Assembly: GCF_000375365.1 (NCBI RefSeq)
Contig: NZ_AQXB01000003.1
Span: forward strand, 124,001 to 188,000
Length of the DNA: 64,000 nucleotides
Direction of reading: 5' to 3'
Origin: Corynebacterium mastitidis DSM 44356
GTDB lineage: Bacteria; Actinomycetota; Actinomycetes; Mycobacteriales; Mycobacteriaceae
The notes beneath the pieces are model-generated. The model ran no database searches, had not been told where the DNA came from, and saw only the letters and a list, made by a program, of their open reading frames with translations. Position numbers and translations under genes: made by a program. Shown piece by piece: positions 17,695 through 25,681 of the stretch. How positions within the stretch are numbered: position 1 is the stretch's first letter; each line of letters starts with the position of its first letter.

Positions 17695-18477
17695 ATGACG
17701 ATGGATCTGGGACTGCACACCTGGGCGCTGTTCCTCGGCGGGGCAGCGCTGGCGGGCTGGGTGGACGCCCTGGTGGGCGGCGGCGGGCTCATCCTCATCC
17801 CGCTGCTGCTGGCCGGGGCGCCGCAGATCCCCTACGCCACGGTGCTGGCCAGCAACAAGCTGGCCTCGGTGAGCGGGACGGCGTCGGCGGCGGTGACGCT
17901 GAGCCTGCGGGTGCGCCCGCCGCTGAGGGTGCTGCTCCCCGCCGTGCCGCTGGCCCTGGCCTGTGCCGTGGCGGGCGCGCTGCTGGCCACCAGCCTGGAC
18001 AGCGCGGTCATGCGCCCGGTGACCATCGCGCTGCTGGTGGGGGTGGGGATCTTCGTGGCGCTGCGCCCGGACTTCGGCGCGCGGGCCCGCCCGCGCCCCT
18101 GGACGGGGTGGCGCGCGGCGGCGGTGCTGGCGGCGGTAGGCGTGATCGCCGCCTACGACGGCTTCTTTGGCCCCGGCACCGGCATGTTCCTCATCATGGC
18201 CTTCACCGCGCTGCTGGGCCGCACCTTCCTCGAATCCGCCGCGATGTCCAAGGTCATCAACACCGCCACCAACCTGGGCGCGCTGTGCGTGTTCCTCGCG
18301 GGCGGCCACGTGTGGTGGGCCTTCGGCCTGGCGCTGGCGGCGGCCAACGTCTGCGGCGCGCAGCTGGGGGCGCGCACCGTGCTCGGCGGCGGCACCAGGC
18401 TGGTGCGCTACGCCCTGCTGGCCCTCGTGGTGGTGATGAGCGCATACCTGGGATACCAGCAGTTCCTTGGCAGCTAG
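17695..18477 (+). CDS. TauE/SafE family sulfite/anion exporter-like protein
   Basis: This is a 260-residue inner-membrane protein of the TauE/SafE family. The repeated signature is visible in both halves: AGWVDALVGGGGLILIPLLL near the N-terminus, then ASNKLASVSGTASAAV, and in the second half YDGFFGPGTGMFLIMAFTALLG with SKVINTATNLGAL. Members export sulfite, sulfoacetate or other organosulfur anions, but the substrate here is not predictable. The start at 17695 lies about 8 bases after a TTAGAG/TAGAGT-like -10 element and overlaps the divergent gene's upstream region. No sulfur-metabolism genes are nearby. Confidence 0.87.
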   Translation: MTMDLGLHTWALFLGGAALAGWVDALVGGGGLILIPLLLAGAPQIPYATVLASNKLASVSGTASAAVTLSLRVRPPLRVLLPAVPLALACAVAGALLATSLDSAVMRPVTIALLVGVGIFVALRPDFGARARPRPWTGWRAAAVLAAVGVIAAYDGFFGPGTGMFLIMAFTALLGRTFLESAAMSKVINTATNLGALCVFLAGGHVWWAFGLALAAANVCGAQLGARTVLGGGTRLVRYALLALVVVMSAYLGYQQFLGS

Positions 18478-18507
18478 GCGGCAGGGTGAGGCCCTAGCCT
18501 GGTGCGC

Positions 18508-18807
18508 ATGAAGCACAGTACGGACGCCCTCGTGGCGCGGGTTCCCCGGGGATGGGGCGAGCGGCACGGTGAGGACATCATCAGGGGGCTGTGCCGGGCC
18601 TCCCGCCTCCTGGGGCTTATCGACGCCCACCTGGTGGCCGAGGCCGGGGACCTCCCCGCCCTGGCGGTGGCCGCCGCCCGCTCCGGCGAGGAGCTGCCCG
18701 CCGGGTTCCAGCTCTGCCAGCGCGGCGCCTGCGAGCGGCGCGGGGTGTTGGTGGACGGCCCCTTCCTCCTGCGGCTCGCCCGGGTGGAGTACCCGGTGGC
18801 GGCGTAG
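18508..18807 (+). CDS. Hypothetical protein
   Basis: This 99-residue soluble protein is rich in Arg, Ala and Leu, with no membrane segment or signal peptide. Visible features are a C-x4-C pair in LCQRGACERRG and a hydrophobic C-terminal strand VLVDGPFLLRLARVEYPV. I do not recognise a family. A TAGCCT element lies 8 bases before the ATG, consistent with leaderless expression. It converges with hrpB, with 8 bases between stops. One copy of the GCTTNTCGACGCC word lies inside it. Confidence 0.55.
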   Translation: MKHSTDALVARVPRGWGERHGEDIIRGLCRASRLLGLIDAHLVAEAGDLPALAVAAARSGEELPAGFQLCQRGACERRGVLVDGPFLLRLARVEYPVAA

Positions 18808-18815
18808 GCGGGGAC

Positions 18816-21191
18816 CTACATCCGCCTCTTGGTCCGCGCCGTGGCGGGGGCGCTCCACGGGTCCTCCGGCCACGGGTGCTTGGGGTAGCGTCCGCGCATC
18901 TCCGCGCGCACCTGGGCGTAGGGCCCGGACCAGAAGCTGGCGAGGTCGTCCGTGATGGCCAGGTCCCGCCCGGCGGGGGAGAGCAGCCTAAACTGCACCG
19001 GCACCCCCGCGCAGGTCGGGGACTCCGCCAGGCCGAAGCACTCCTGGAGCTTGACCCGCACCACGGGGCGGCCCTCGTCGTAGTCCACCCGGGGCCGGGA
19101 GCCGCTGGGCACCGCCAGCCGCTCCGGGGCCAGCTCCTCCATGCGGGCGGCCTCCGGCCAGGGCAGCAGCCTCGTCAGGGCGGGGTAGAGGTCCACCCGC
19201 CCCGCCGGGGCGCCCCCGGCCAGGGCGTCTAGCTCCGGGCGCAGCCACACCGCGGGGTCGGCGGCGGCCACGTCCGGCCAGGGCTCGCCCAACCGCGAGC
19301 GCAGGAACGCCAGGCGGTCGAGCAGGCGGCTGGCGGCGTCGGACAACGAGAACATGCCCAGCCCGTCCGCGCGCACGGTGGCCGCCAGCGCCTCGGCGGC
19401 CCGCTCGGGCGGCACGGACACCGGGGTGGCGGACAGCTCGATGGCGCCCAGGCGGCGCACCAGCCGCCCCCGCACCTTTCCCTTGTGCACCAGCGCGCGG
19501 CGCTCCTCGGTTACCCCCACGGCGGCCACGGCGGCGGCCTCGTCCAGCCGCGCGGCGGCCCGGATCACCGCGCCCGACCCCGCGCGCGAGACCTCCGCCA
19601 CCGCCAGCCACGGGGCGTCCGCGAGCGCGGAGCCGGAGGGCAGGCGGGCCCGCGTGCCCGAGGCCAGCAGGTACTCCCCGCCCTCGCGGCGGGCCACCAG
19701 GTGCGGGTACGCCAGCGCGGTGACCTCCCCCGGGGTTACGCGCCTCCGCTGGCCGGGAACCCCGGGCGCTCCGGACGCTCCGGGCACCAGGCGACACAAC
19801 CGCTCCACCTCGCGCGCCGGGGGCCGGGCCGCCGCCACGTCCCCCGAGGGGGAGCCCGCCAGCGCCGCCACCGTCTCCGCCGCGCCGGGGCCTAATTCCC
19901 GCAGCGCGCGGCCCAGGCGGGGGTCCAGCGGCAGGGCCGCCAGGGCGCGCCCGGCCTCGGTGGCGGAGCCGTCGGCGGCGAGGGCGCCGATGCCGCGCAG
20001 GGTGGCCTCGGCGGCGTCCAGGGCGGGGGCGGGCGGGGCGTCGAGAAGCGGCAGGCCCTCCCCGCGCGGGGTGCCCCAGCAGGCCAGCCACAGGGCGGCC
20101 TGGGTGAGGTCGCTCACCGCGATCTCCGGGGTGGGCTCGGCGGGCAGGCGCTGAAACTCCTGCTCGGAGTAGGCGCGGAGGACCCGGCCCGGCCCCTCGC
20201 GCCCCGCCCGGCCCGCCCGCTGCTCGGCGGTGGGCCGGGCGCAGGAGAGAGTGACCAGGCCGTTCATCCCGCGCGCGGCGTCGCGGCGCGGCTGGCGCGA
20301 CAGCCCCGAGTCCACCACCGCCCGCACCCCCGGCACCGTGAGGGAGGACTCCGCGATGGAGGTGGCCACGATCACCCGGGGCCCATCGCCCGGCCGCAGC
20401 GCCGCCTCGGTCCGGGCGGCGTCGAGGCGCCCGTGCAGCGGCAGCCCCAGCCCGCCCAGGTGGCCCACCACCCGCTCCACCTCGCGCACCCCGGGCGCGA
20501 ACACCAGCACGGAGTCCCCGTGGCGCTCCACCTCGCGGCGCGCCAGGGCGGCCAGGTGCTCGTAGAACCCCGGGGAGCCGGTGAGGCGGCCGGGGTGCGG
20601 GGCGTAGCCGATCTCCAGGGGGTGGATCGCCGCCGGGCTGTCCACCACGGGCGCGCCCCCCAGCAGCTCCGCGTAGCGCCGCGCCTGCAGGGTGGCGGAC
20701 ATCGCCACCAGCACCAGGTCCTCGCGCAGCTCCGCGACCTCCACGAGCATGCCCAGCAGCAGGTCCGCGTCCAGGTGCCGCTCGTGCACCTCGTCCACCA
20801 CCACCGCCGAAATCCCTTCCAGCGCGGGATCGCGCAGCACCATGCGCAGCAGCACCCCGGGGGTCACAAACTCCACGGCCTTACCCGCCACGCTGTGCCC
20901 GCGCATGCGGTGCCCCACCCGATCGCCCAGGGCGGAGCCGTCCAGGTGCGCCAGGCGCTGCGCGGCGGCGCGCACCGCCACCCGACGCGGCGCGCACACG
21001 AGCACCCGGGAGCCCGGGGCGCGGCGCGCCAGGAGGTTCGCCAGGGCAGGGGGCACCAGCGTGGTCTTGCCCGAGCCCGGCGGGGCCTGCACCACGGCGC
21101 GGCGCCGGGCGGCGCAGGTCTCCTCCAGGGCGGGCAGCGCGGCGGCAAAGGGCAGGCCCGCGCCGATGCGGTCGAGGTCGAAGGGGCGCAT
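18816..21191 (-). CDS. hrpB: ATP-dependent RNA helicase HrpB
   Basis: This is a 791-residue DEAH-family helicase, close to the usual HrpB length of about 800-840. Motifs in order: Walker A APPGSGKTT at residues 36-44, DEVH box in VVVDEVHERH, motif III MSATLQ, motif VI QRAGRAGREGPG, then the ratchet and the HrpB-specific C-terminal domain with PRVDYDEGRPVVRVKLQECF and the final PxYPKHPWPEDP-like segment. HrpB is thought to act in RNA metabolism, but its exact bacterial role is not settled. Four bases separate it from the upstream acetyltransferase gene on the same strand, so they may be cotranscribed. Confidence 0.95.
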   Translation of the reverse strand: MRPFDLDRIGAGLPFAAALPALEETCAARRRAVVQAPPGSGKTTLVPPALANLLARRAPGSRVLVCAPRRVAVRAAAQRLAHLDGSALGDRVGHRMRGHSVAGKAVEFVTPGVLLRMVLRDPALEGISAVVVDEVHERHLDADLLLGMLVEVAELREDLVLVAMSATLQARRYAELLGGAPVVDSPAAIHPLEIGYAPHPGRLTGSPGFYEHLAALARREVERHGDSVLVFAPGVREVERVVGHLGGLGLPLHGRLDAARTEAALRPGDGPRVIVATSIAESSLTVPGVRAVVDSGLSRQPRRDAARGMNGLVTLSCARPTAEQRAGRAGREGPGRVLRAYSEQEFQRLPAEPTPEIAVSDLTQAALWLACWGTPRGEGLPLLDAPPAPALDAAEATLRGIGALAADGSATEAGRALAALPLDPRLGRALRELGPGAAETVAALAGSPSGDVAAARPPAREVERLCRLVPGASGAPGVPGQRRRVTPGEVTALAYPHLVARREGGEYLLASGTRARLPSGSALADAPWLAVAEVSRAGSGAVIRAAARLDEAAAVAAVGVTEERRALVHKGKVRGRLVRRLGAIELSATPVSVPPERAAEALAATVRADGLGMFSLSDAASRLLDRLAFLRSRLGEPWPDVAAADPAVWLRPELDALAGGAPAGRVDLYPALTRLLPWPEAARMEELAPERLAVPSGSRPRVDYDEGRPVVRVKLQECFGLAESPTCAGVPVQFRLLSPAGRDLAITDDLASFWSGPYAQVRAEMRGRYPKHPWPEDPWSAPATARTKRRM

Positions 21192-21194
21192 GAG

Positions 21195-21863
21195 CTAGGG
21201 CCGCCCCGGCTGTTCTGGTTTCTCGGCTTTCTCGGCGCGTTCCGACAGGTCTGTTAGCTCCGCCAGTTCCGCCTCCTCGGCCCGGGCGCGCCGGGGGTCG
21301 CGGCCCCGCACCACCTGGGCGGGCTGGCCCAGGGCCACCGAGTCATCCGGGATGTCGCGGGTGACCAGCGAGCCCGCGCCGATGGTCACCCGATCCCCGA
21401 TGCGCACCCCCGGCAGCACGATCACGCCCGCGCCAATCCACGTATCGCAGCCCACCTCGATGGGCGCGGCCTTCTCCCAGCCCTCGTTGCGCATGCCCAC
21501 CGCGTCCACCGGGTGTCCCACGGTGAGGAACTGGCAGTTGGGCCCCACGAGGGTACGCGCGCCGATGGTCACCGGCGCGCTGCTGAGCACCGTGACCCCC
21601 ATGTTGATGAACACGTCGCGCCCCAGGCGCAGGTGGCAGCCGTACTCGACGCTGGCCGGGGCGATCACGGTGGCGGTGGCGTGGTCGGCGCGGGTCAGCT
21701 CCCGGACGATCTCGCGGGCGGCGTCCGGGTCCGTGTTGCCCAGGGCGTTGAGATCGCGCAGCAGCCGGGCGCTGCGCATCTGCTCCGCGCTCAGCTCCGG
21801 GCTGCCGGGCAGGTGCCAGGCCCCGGAGGCCATCTGGGCCAGGGAGGTGGGGTGAGTGCTCAT
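21195..21863 (-). CDS. Maltose/galactoside O-acetyltransferase family protein
   Basis: This 222-residue left-handed beta-helix acetyltransferase (LbH, Maa/LacA type) transfers acetyl from acetyl-CoA to a sugar hydroxyl. The N-terminal Maa cap covers about residues 10-60 (MASGAWHLPGSPELSAEQMR). It is followed by hexapeptide repeats with the family block NMGVTVLSSAPVTIGARTLVGPN, the catalytic His in TVGHPVDAVGM, then WIGAGVIVLPGVRIGDRVTIGAGSLV. The last 35 residues are a charged Ala/Glu/Arg tail not found in the core family. A CACAAT element 7 bases before the ATG suggests a leaderless start. The sugar acceptor is unknown. Confidence 0.9.
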   Translation of the reverse strand: MSTHPTSLAQMASGAWHLPGSPELSAEQMRSARLLRDLNALGNTDPDAAREIVRELTRADHATATVIAPASVEYGCHLRLGRDVFINMGVTVLSSAPVTIGARTLVGPNCQFLTVGHPVDAVGMRNEGWEKAAPIEVGCDTWIGAGVIVLPGVRIGDRVTIGAGSLVTRDIPDDSVALGQPAQVVRGRDPRRARAEEAELAELTDLSERAEKAEKPEQPGRP

Positions 21864-21936
21864 AGCCCCATTGTGGCGGACGGGGCGCGAAAGAAACGAA
21901 CAAGGTGTGACGCGGGACTCGCTATAGTGAGGAGCC

Positions 21937-22677
21937 ATGAGTGAGCGTAAGCGCAAGATAGCCGTGGTCACCGGGGCCTCCTCCGGCATCGGGGAGGCCG
22001 CAGCCCGGGCGCTGGCGGCCGACGGCTGGCACGTCCTCGCAGCCGCCCGCCGCTACGAGCGGGTGGCCGCCCTGGCCGAGGAGATCGGAGGCGAGCCCCA
22101 CCGCCTCGACGTCACCGACGACGCCTCCGTGGCCTCCCTCGCGCGGAGCGTGGACGACCTCGGCGGCTGCGACCTGCTGGTCAACAACGCCGGCGGCGCC
22201 CGCGGGCTCGACCCGGTGACGGAGGCCGACATCGAGAAGTGGCGCTGGATGTACGAGGTCAACGTGCTGGGAACCCTGCGCATGAGCAACGCCCTGCACG
22301 GGGCGCTGGCGGCCTCCCCGCGCGGCGGGCTCGTCATCAACATCGGCTCCGTGGCCGGGCTCACCCCGTACCCCGGCGGGGCCGGGTACAACGCCGCCAA
22401 GTTCGGCCTGCGCGCCCTTACCCGGGTGCAGCGCATCGAGGAGGCCTCCGCCGCCCCCGAGGGGCTGCGCGTGACCCAGATCGACCCCGGCCGCGTGCAC
22501 ACCGAGGAGTTCTCCCTCAACCGCTTCGGCGGCGACGCCGAGCGCGCCGCCGCCGTGTACAGCGACGTGCTCAGCCTCACCGCGCAGGACGTGGCGGAGG
22601 CCGTGCGCTGGGTGGCCTCCCTGCCCGCCCACGTCAACGTGGACCACCTGCACCTCATGCCCAAGGACCAGGCGTGA
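21937..22677 (+). CDS. SDR family NAD(P)-dependent oxidoreductase
   Basis: This 246-residue classical short-chain dehydrogenase is related to the YdfG/serine 3-dehydrogenase branch. The nucleotide-binding TGASSGIG is at residues 12-19, NNAG near 87, the catalytic Ser in NIGSVAGLTPYPGG, and the YxxxK pair in YNAAKFGLRAL. The C-terminal IDPGRVHTEEFSLNRF and HVNVDHLHLMP segments are typical of this branch. A TATAGT -10 element and a GAGGAG site both precede the ATG. Its stop overlaps the GTG of the LysE-type gene by 4 bases, so the two are cotranscribed. NADP and a hydroxy-acid or amino-acid substrate are inferred from the branch. Confidence 0.92.
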   Translation: MSERKRKIAVVTGASSGIGEAAARALAADGWHVLAAARRYERVAALAEEIGGEPHRLDVTDDASVASLARSVDDLGGCDLLVNNAGGARGLDPVTEADIEKWRWMYEVNVLGTLRMSNALHGALAASPRGGLVINIGSVAGLTPYPGGAGYNAAKFGLRALTRVQRIEEASAAPEGLRVTQIDPGRVHTEEFSLNRFGGDAERAAAVYSDVLSLTAQDVAEAVRWVASLPAHVNVDHLHLMPKDQA

Positions 22678-23372
22678 CGGCCACCGCCTTCCTCGCGCTG
22701 CTGGTCACCTGGTGCACCGCGATCGTCAGCCCCGGGCCCGACATCGTGCAGATCACCCGCGTGGGCGCGCGCAGCCGCCGCGCCGGGGTGTGGTGCGCCG
22801 TGGGCATTATGACCGGCAACGCCGTGTGGATCGTCGCCTCGCTCGCCGGGCTGGCCGCCCTCATGCAGGCCTACCCCGCCATCCTCGGGTGGCTCCAGCT
22901 CGTCGGCGGCTCCTACCTCGGCTGGATGGGGTACAAGGCGCTGCGCGCCGGGCTGCGGAGCAGAAGTCAGCGGCGCGGGGCGGAGGAGTTTTCCCGGGCG
23001 TCCGCCGCGAGTCCCGGGGAGGGGGCCGGACGGGGCTCCGCGCCCAGCACCGAGTCGAGCCCCAAGTTAAGCCCCGCGCGGGCCTGGCGCTCCGGCCTGG
23101 CCACCAACATGGCCAACCCCAAGGCCATCGTGTTCTTCGGCGCCGTGTTCTCGCAGTTCATCCGCCCGGACATGGGCGCGCACTGGACCATCATCGTGGC
23201 CGCCGTGCTCGTGGCGGTGGGGCTGGCCTGGTTCGTGGGCTTTGCCCTGGCGGTGCGCGCGCTGTCCGCGAGGATCGCCCGCAACGGGGCGGCCATCGAC
23301 GTGGTCACCGGCGCGATCTTCCTCCTGCTCGCCGCCTACATGGTGGTGGAGGGGTTCGGGGCGGTGGTGTGA
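22674..23372 (+). CDS. LysE family amino-acid exporter
   Basis: This is a 232-residue membrane translocator of the LysE/RhtB family. The first helix ends in the family motif SPGPDIVQITRVGARSRRAG, equivalent to the conserved PGP signature, then GIMTGNAVWI and LVGGSYLGWMGYKALRAG follow. A long polar loop of about 40 residues rich in Ser and Gly separates helices 3 and 4. It is followed by GLATNMANPKAIVFFGAVFSQF, another family block. The GTG start is coupled to the SDR stop (GTGA overlap), and the two genes could clear and oxidise the same amino acid. Substrate is not deducible. Confidence 0.9.
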   Translation: MTATAFLALLVTWCTAIVSPGPDIVQITRVGARSRRAGVWCAVGIMTGNAVWIVASLAGLAALMQAYPAILGWLQLVGGSYLGWMGYKALRAGLRSRSQRRGAEEFSRASAASPGEGAGRGSAPSTESSPKLSPARAWRSGLATNMANPKAIVFFGAVFSQFIRPDMGAHWTIIVAAVLVAVGLAWFVGFALAVRALSARIARNGAAIDVVTGAIFLLLAAYMVVEGFGAVV

Positions 23373-23453
23373 GTCCATGATGAATGGTGCTGCGAACCCT
23401 ACGCGCCTCCGCGGGGCGGATTCTCTCCCCGCGCCCCGCTACACTTAACCCTC

Positions 23454-23750
23454 ATGCAGGTAGCTGAGGTACCCATCCGGGAAGAGAGCATCAAGCTCGG
23501 GCAGTTCATCAAGCTCGCCAGCCTGGTGGCCACGGGCGGCGAGGCCAAGGAGGCGATCGCCGCCGGGATCGTCACCGTGAACGGGGAACAGGAGCAGCGC
23601 CGGGGGCGCACCCTGCGCTCCGGCGACGTGGTGTGCGTGGAGGGCGCCTGCGCCCGCGTGCTCGCCGCCAGCCAGGCCCCGGAGGATGACTACTTCGACG
23701 AGGCCACCGCGGACGACGACTTCGACCCCGAGAAGTGGAGGAACCTCTGA
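23454..23750 (+). CDS. S4 domain RNA-binding protein
   Basis: This 98-residue protein has an S4 RNA-binding domain over about residues 8-65: KLGQFIKLASLVATGGEAKEA, GIVTVNGE, RRGRTLRSGDVV. This layout matches the YaaA/RlbA-type small S4 proteins. The last 25 residues are acidic (EDDYFDEATADDDFD). It probably binds structured RNA, perhaps ribosomal, but no partner is established. A TACACT element ends 8 bases before the ATG, implying a leaderless message. It overlaps the VOC gene by one base (TGATG), giving a two-gene operon. Confidence 0.9.
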   Translation: MQVAEVPIREESIKLGQFIKLASLVATGGEAKEAIAAGIVTVNGEQEQRRGRTLRSGDVVCVEGACARVLAASQAPEDDYFDEATADDDFDPEKWRNL

Positions 23751-24547
23751 TGCCCGCTTTTCACGCCGAGCCCGGCATGCCCTACTGGATCGACCTCAAC
23801 ACCTCCGACCCGCGCCGCAGCGAGCACTTCTACGGCGAGCTGCTGGGCTGGGAGTTCGAGGAGGTCGGGGACCGGGGGCAGCGCGTGGCCAAGCGGCAGG
23901 GCCTGCCGGTGGCGGGGCTGCTGCCGCAGCCGGAGGACGCCGCGCTGCCGGACACCTGGGTCACCTCCTTCCTGGCGCGCGACCTCGACGCCCAGGTGGG
24001 GGACGTGGAAAAGCACGGCGGGCGGGTGCTCGGGGAGCCGCAGCCCGCGCAGGTGGGCCGCCTGGCGGTGCTGGCGGACGCCTCCGGCGCCCTGCTGGGC
24101 CTGGTGGAGCCCCGGCCGGGGGAGGCCTTCGTGGCGGCGGGCGAGCCGGGCACCCCGGTGTGGCACGAGCTGACCGCCACCGCGCGCTACGCGCAGGCGG
24201 TGGAGTTCTACCGGGGGCTGCTGGGCTGGACGGTGGACTCGCAGGACGGCTACGCCACGGCGCTTGCCGACTCCGCCGCCTTCGCCGGCATCGTGGACGC
24301 CCAGGGGCAGTTCCCGCCCCAGGTCCCCAGCTTTTGGCAGAGCTACCTCGGCATCGAGGATATCGACGCCGGGGTGCGGCGGGTGCCGGAGCTGGGCGGC
24401 GAGGTGATCCGCGCCCCCTGGGATAGCCCCTTTGGTCGGCTGGCGATCGTCGCGGACTCCACCGGCGCCACCGTCACGCTGTGCGAGGTGGAGCCCTACA
24501 CGGAGCCGGACATCCGGGAGGGAGACGACATCTTCGGGGCGTTGTAA
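23750..24547 (+). CDS. VOC family (glyoxalase/bleomycin-resistance fold) protein, two domains
   Basis: This 265-residue protein has two consecutive vicinal-oxygen-chelate modules. The first begins PYWIDLNTSDPRRSEHFYGELLGWEF, the second WHELTATARYAQAVEFYRGLLGWTV. Each carries the strand-helix pattern and downstream GxxxG-type strands with a late Glu (LLGLVEPR and VTLCEVEP). This two-module layout resembles actinobacterial glyoxalase-like proteins, but glyoxalase activity should not be assumed. It is translationally coupled to the S4 gene. No drug-resistance genes are nearby. Confidence 0.88.
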   Translation: MPAFHAEPGMPYWIDLNTSDPRRSEHFYGELLGWEFEEVGDRGQRVAKRQGLPVAGLLPQPEDAALPDTWVTSFLARDLDAQVGDVEKHGGRVLGEPQPAQVGRLAVLADASGALLGLVEPRPGEAFVAAGEPGTPVWHELTATARYAQAVEFYRGLLGWTVDSQDGYATALADSAAFAGIVDAQGQFPPQVPSFWQSYLGIEDIDAGVRRVPELGGEVIRAPWDSPFGRLAIVADSTGATVTLCEVEPYTEPDIREGDDIFGAL

Positions 24548-24563
24548 CGCGCGCGGACCGGCG

Positions 24564-24580
24564 TTATATACATATATATG
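24564..24580 (+). promoter_or_regulatory. Leaderless promoter -10 region
   Basis: An AT-only stretch, TTATATACATATATATG, appears abruptly in a very GC-rich background. TATATA at 24566-24571 places the expected transcription start on the GTG at 24580, so the message should be leaderless. Confidence 0.6.
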
Positions 24581-25464
24581 TGAACAATTCCCTCCGCCCC
24601 CTCGTCCTCTCCGGCGCGGCGCTCGCCCTGGGCTCCGCCCTCGCGGCCCCCGCCGCCCAGGCGCTGACCATCGACCCCGCCTTCGTGCCCGAGCGCACCC
24701 AGGTGACGCTGAACGTCACCGGCGGCCCCACCATCGCCACCGCCAACGCCTCGGAGTCGCGCCCCGCGCTCTCCCTGTCCAAGCTCTACCTCGGATACTG
24801 GGTGCTGGCCCACGGTTCCCCCGAGGACGCCGCCCGGGTGGAAAACATGATCCGCTACTCCGAGGACCACACGGCCTCCGCCCTGGATGCCCGCTACAGG
24901 CAGGCGATTCCCGAGGTCATCGCCCAGTTTGGCCTGGGCGATACCCACTACAACGGCTTCTGGGGCAACACCACCACCAGCACCAACGATGTGGCCGCCT
25001 TCCTGGAGGCCACCCGCAACGACCCCGTGGCCCAGCCCCTCTTCGAGGGCATGCGCACCGCCGCCCCCTTCGCCGCCGACGGCTACGCCCAGGACTACGG
25101 CACGGCACGCCTGCCCGGCGTGCTGGGCACCAAGTTCGGCTGGGCGGACGACCGCAGCGCCCACGCCACGGCCTCCTTCGGCCCCGGCTTTAGCATCGCG
25201 GCCAATACCTATGGGCCGCCGGACCAGCTCACCCGGGACGTGCAGGGCGCCGTGGTCCCGGACTCCCCGCTGGCCCCGGTCCTCCCGGAGGCCCCCGTGG
25301 TGAACGAGACGAGCACCACGGCGGAGACCAGCGAGATGGCCACCGGCGAGGAGCTTAAGGACCGCGTGGCCTGCGTGGACCCCCTGGGCGTGCGCGACGC
25401 CCTCATCACCGACGACGCCGCCCTCCCCGGCGCCCTGGTGCGCGCGCTGCCCGGCTGCGCCTAA
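24580..25464 (+). CDS. Secreted serine-hydrolase/penicillin-binding-like protein
   Basis: This is a 294-residue exported protein. The signal peptide covers about residues 1-28 (LRPLVLSGAALALGSALA ... AAQA). Three motifs appear with beta-lactamase/DD-peptidase-like order and spacing: S65-L-S-K68 inside RPALSLSKLYLGYW, S94-E-D in MIRYSEDHTAS in the place of SxN, and K185-F-G in GTKFGWAD in the place of K(T/S)G. The non-canonical second and third motifs mean activity is uncertain. It could be a degenerate or specialised class A-type hydrolase acting on peptidoglycan or another periplasmic ester. The last 60 residues are a Thr/Glu-rich linker plus a C-x-n-C-containing end. The GTG start follows an AT-rich -10 element. 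Confidence 0.72.
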   Translation: MNNSLRPLVLSGAALALGSALAAPAAQALTIDPAFVPERTQVTLNVTGGPTIATANASESRPALSLSKLYLGYWVLAHGSPEDAARVENMIRYSEDHTASALDARYRQAIPEVIAQFGLGDTHYNGFWGNTTTSTNDVAAFLEATRNDPVAQPLFEGMRTAAPFAADGYAQDYGTARLPGVLGTKFGWADDRSAHATASFGPGFSIAANTYGPPDQLTRDVQGAVVPDSPLAPVLPEAPVVNETSTTAETSEMATGEELKDRVACVDPLGVRDALITDDAALPGALVRALPGCA

Positions 25465-25483
25465 ACAGCCCGGCCGCCGCGAC

Positions 25484-25655
25484 GCTAAGGGGTGCCACTG
25501 GGGGCGCGGAGGGGGCGTCGGCACGCGCAATGGCACCCCTTGCGCCCTCGCAGTGCCCCGCAGTGCCCCGCAGCGCCCCGGGACGTTGCCGAAGGGGTGC
25601 CAGCACCGGGGGAGCGCCCGGCCCCACCCCGCTACCGGCACCCCTTAGCGCCGCG
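25484..25655. repeat. Dispersed inverted-repeat family, two units
   Basis: Unit 1 pairs AAGGGGTGCCA (25487-25497) with TGGCACCCCTT (25531-25541). Unit 2 pairs AAGGGGTGCCA (25592-25602) with GGCACCCCTTAGCG (25637-25650). They fill the 217-base gap between two convergent genes. Confidence 0.85.
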
Positions 25656-25681
25656 ACGGGTCAGCCCGGCGGCGCCGTATC

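Noticed and set aside
15829-18873. Very long minus-strand open frame of about 1000 codons
   Set aside because: It is an antisense shadow of the DUF885, AbrB and TauE genes. Its product is Gly/Ala/Arg-rich low complexity and shares no family motif.
25484-25655. CRISPR array interpretation of the regularly spaced repeats
   Set aside because: The conserved parts are the two arms of an inverted repeat, the centres are GC-rich without constant length, copies are few, and no cas genes are present.
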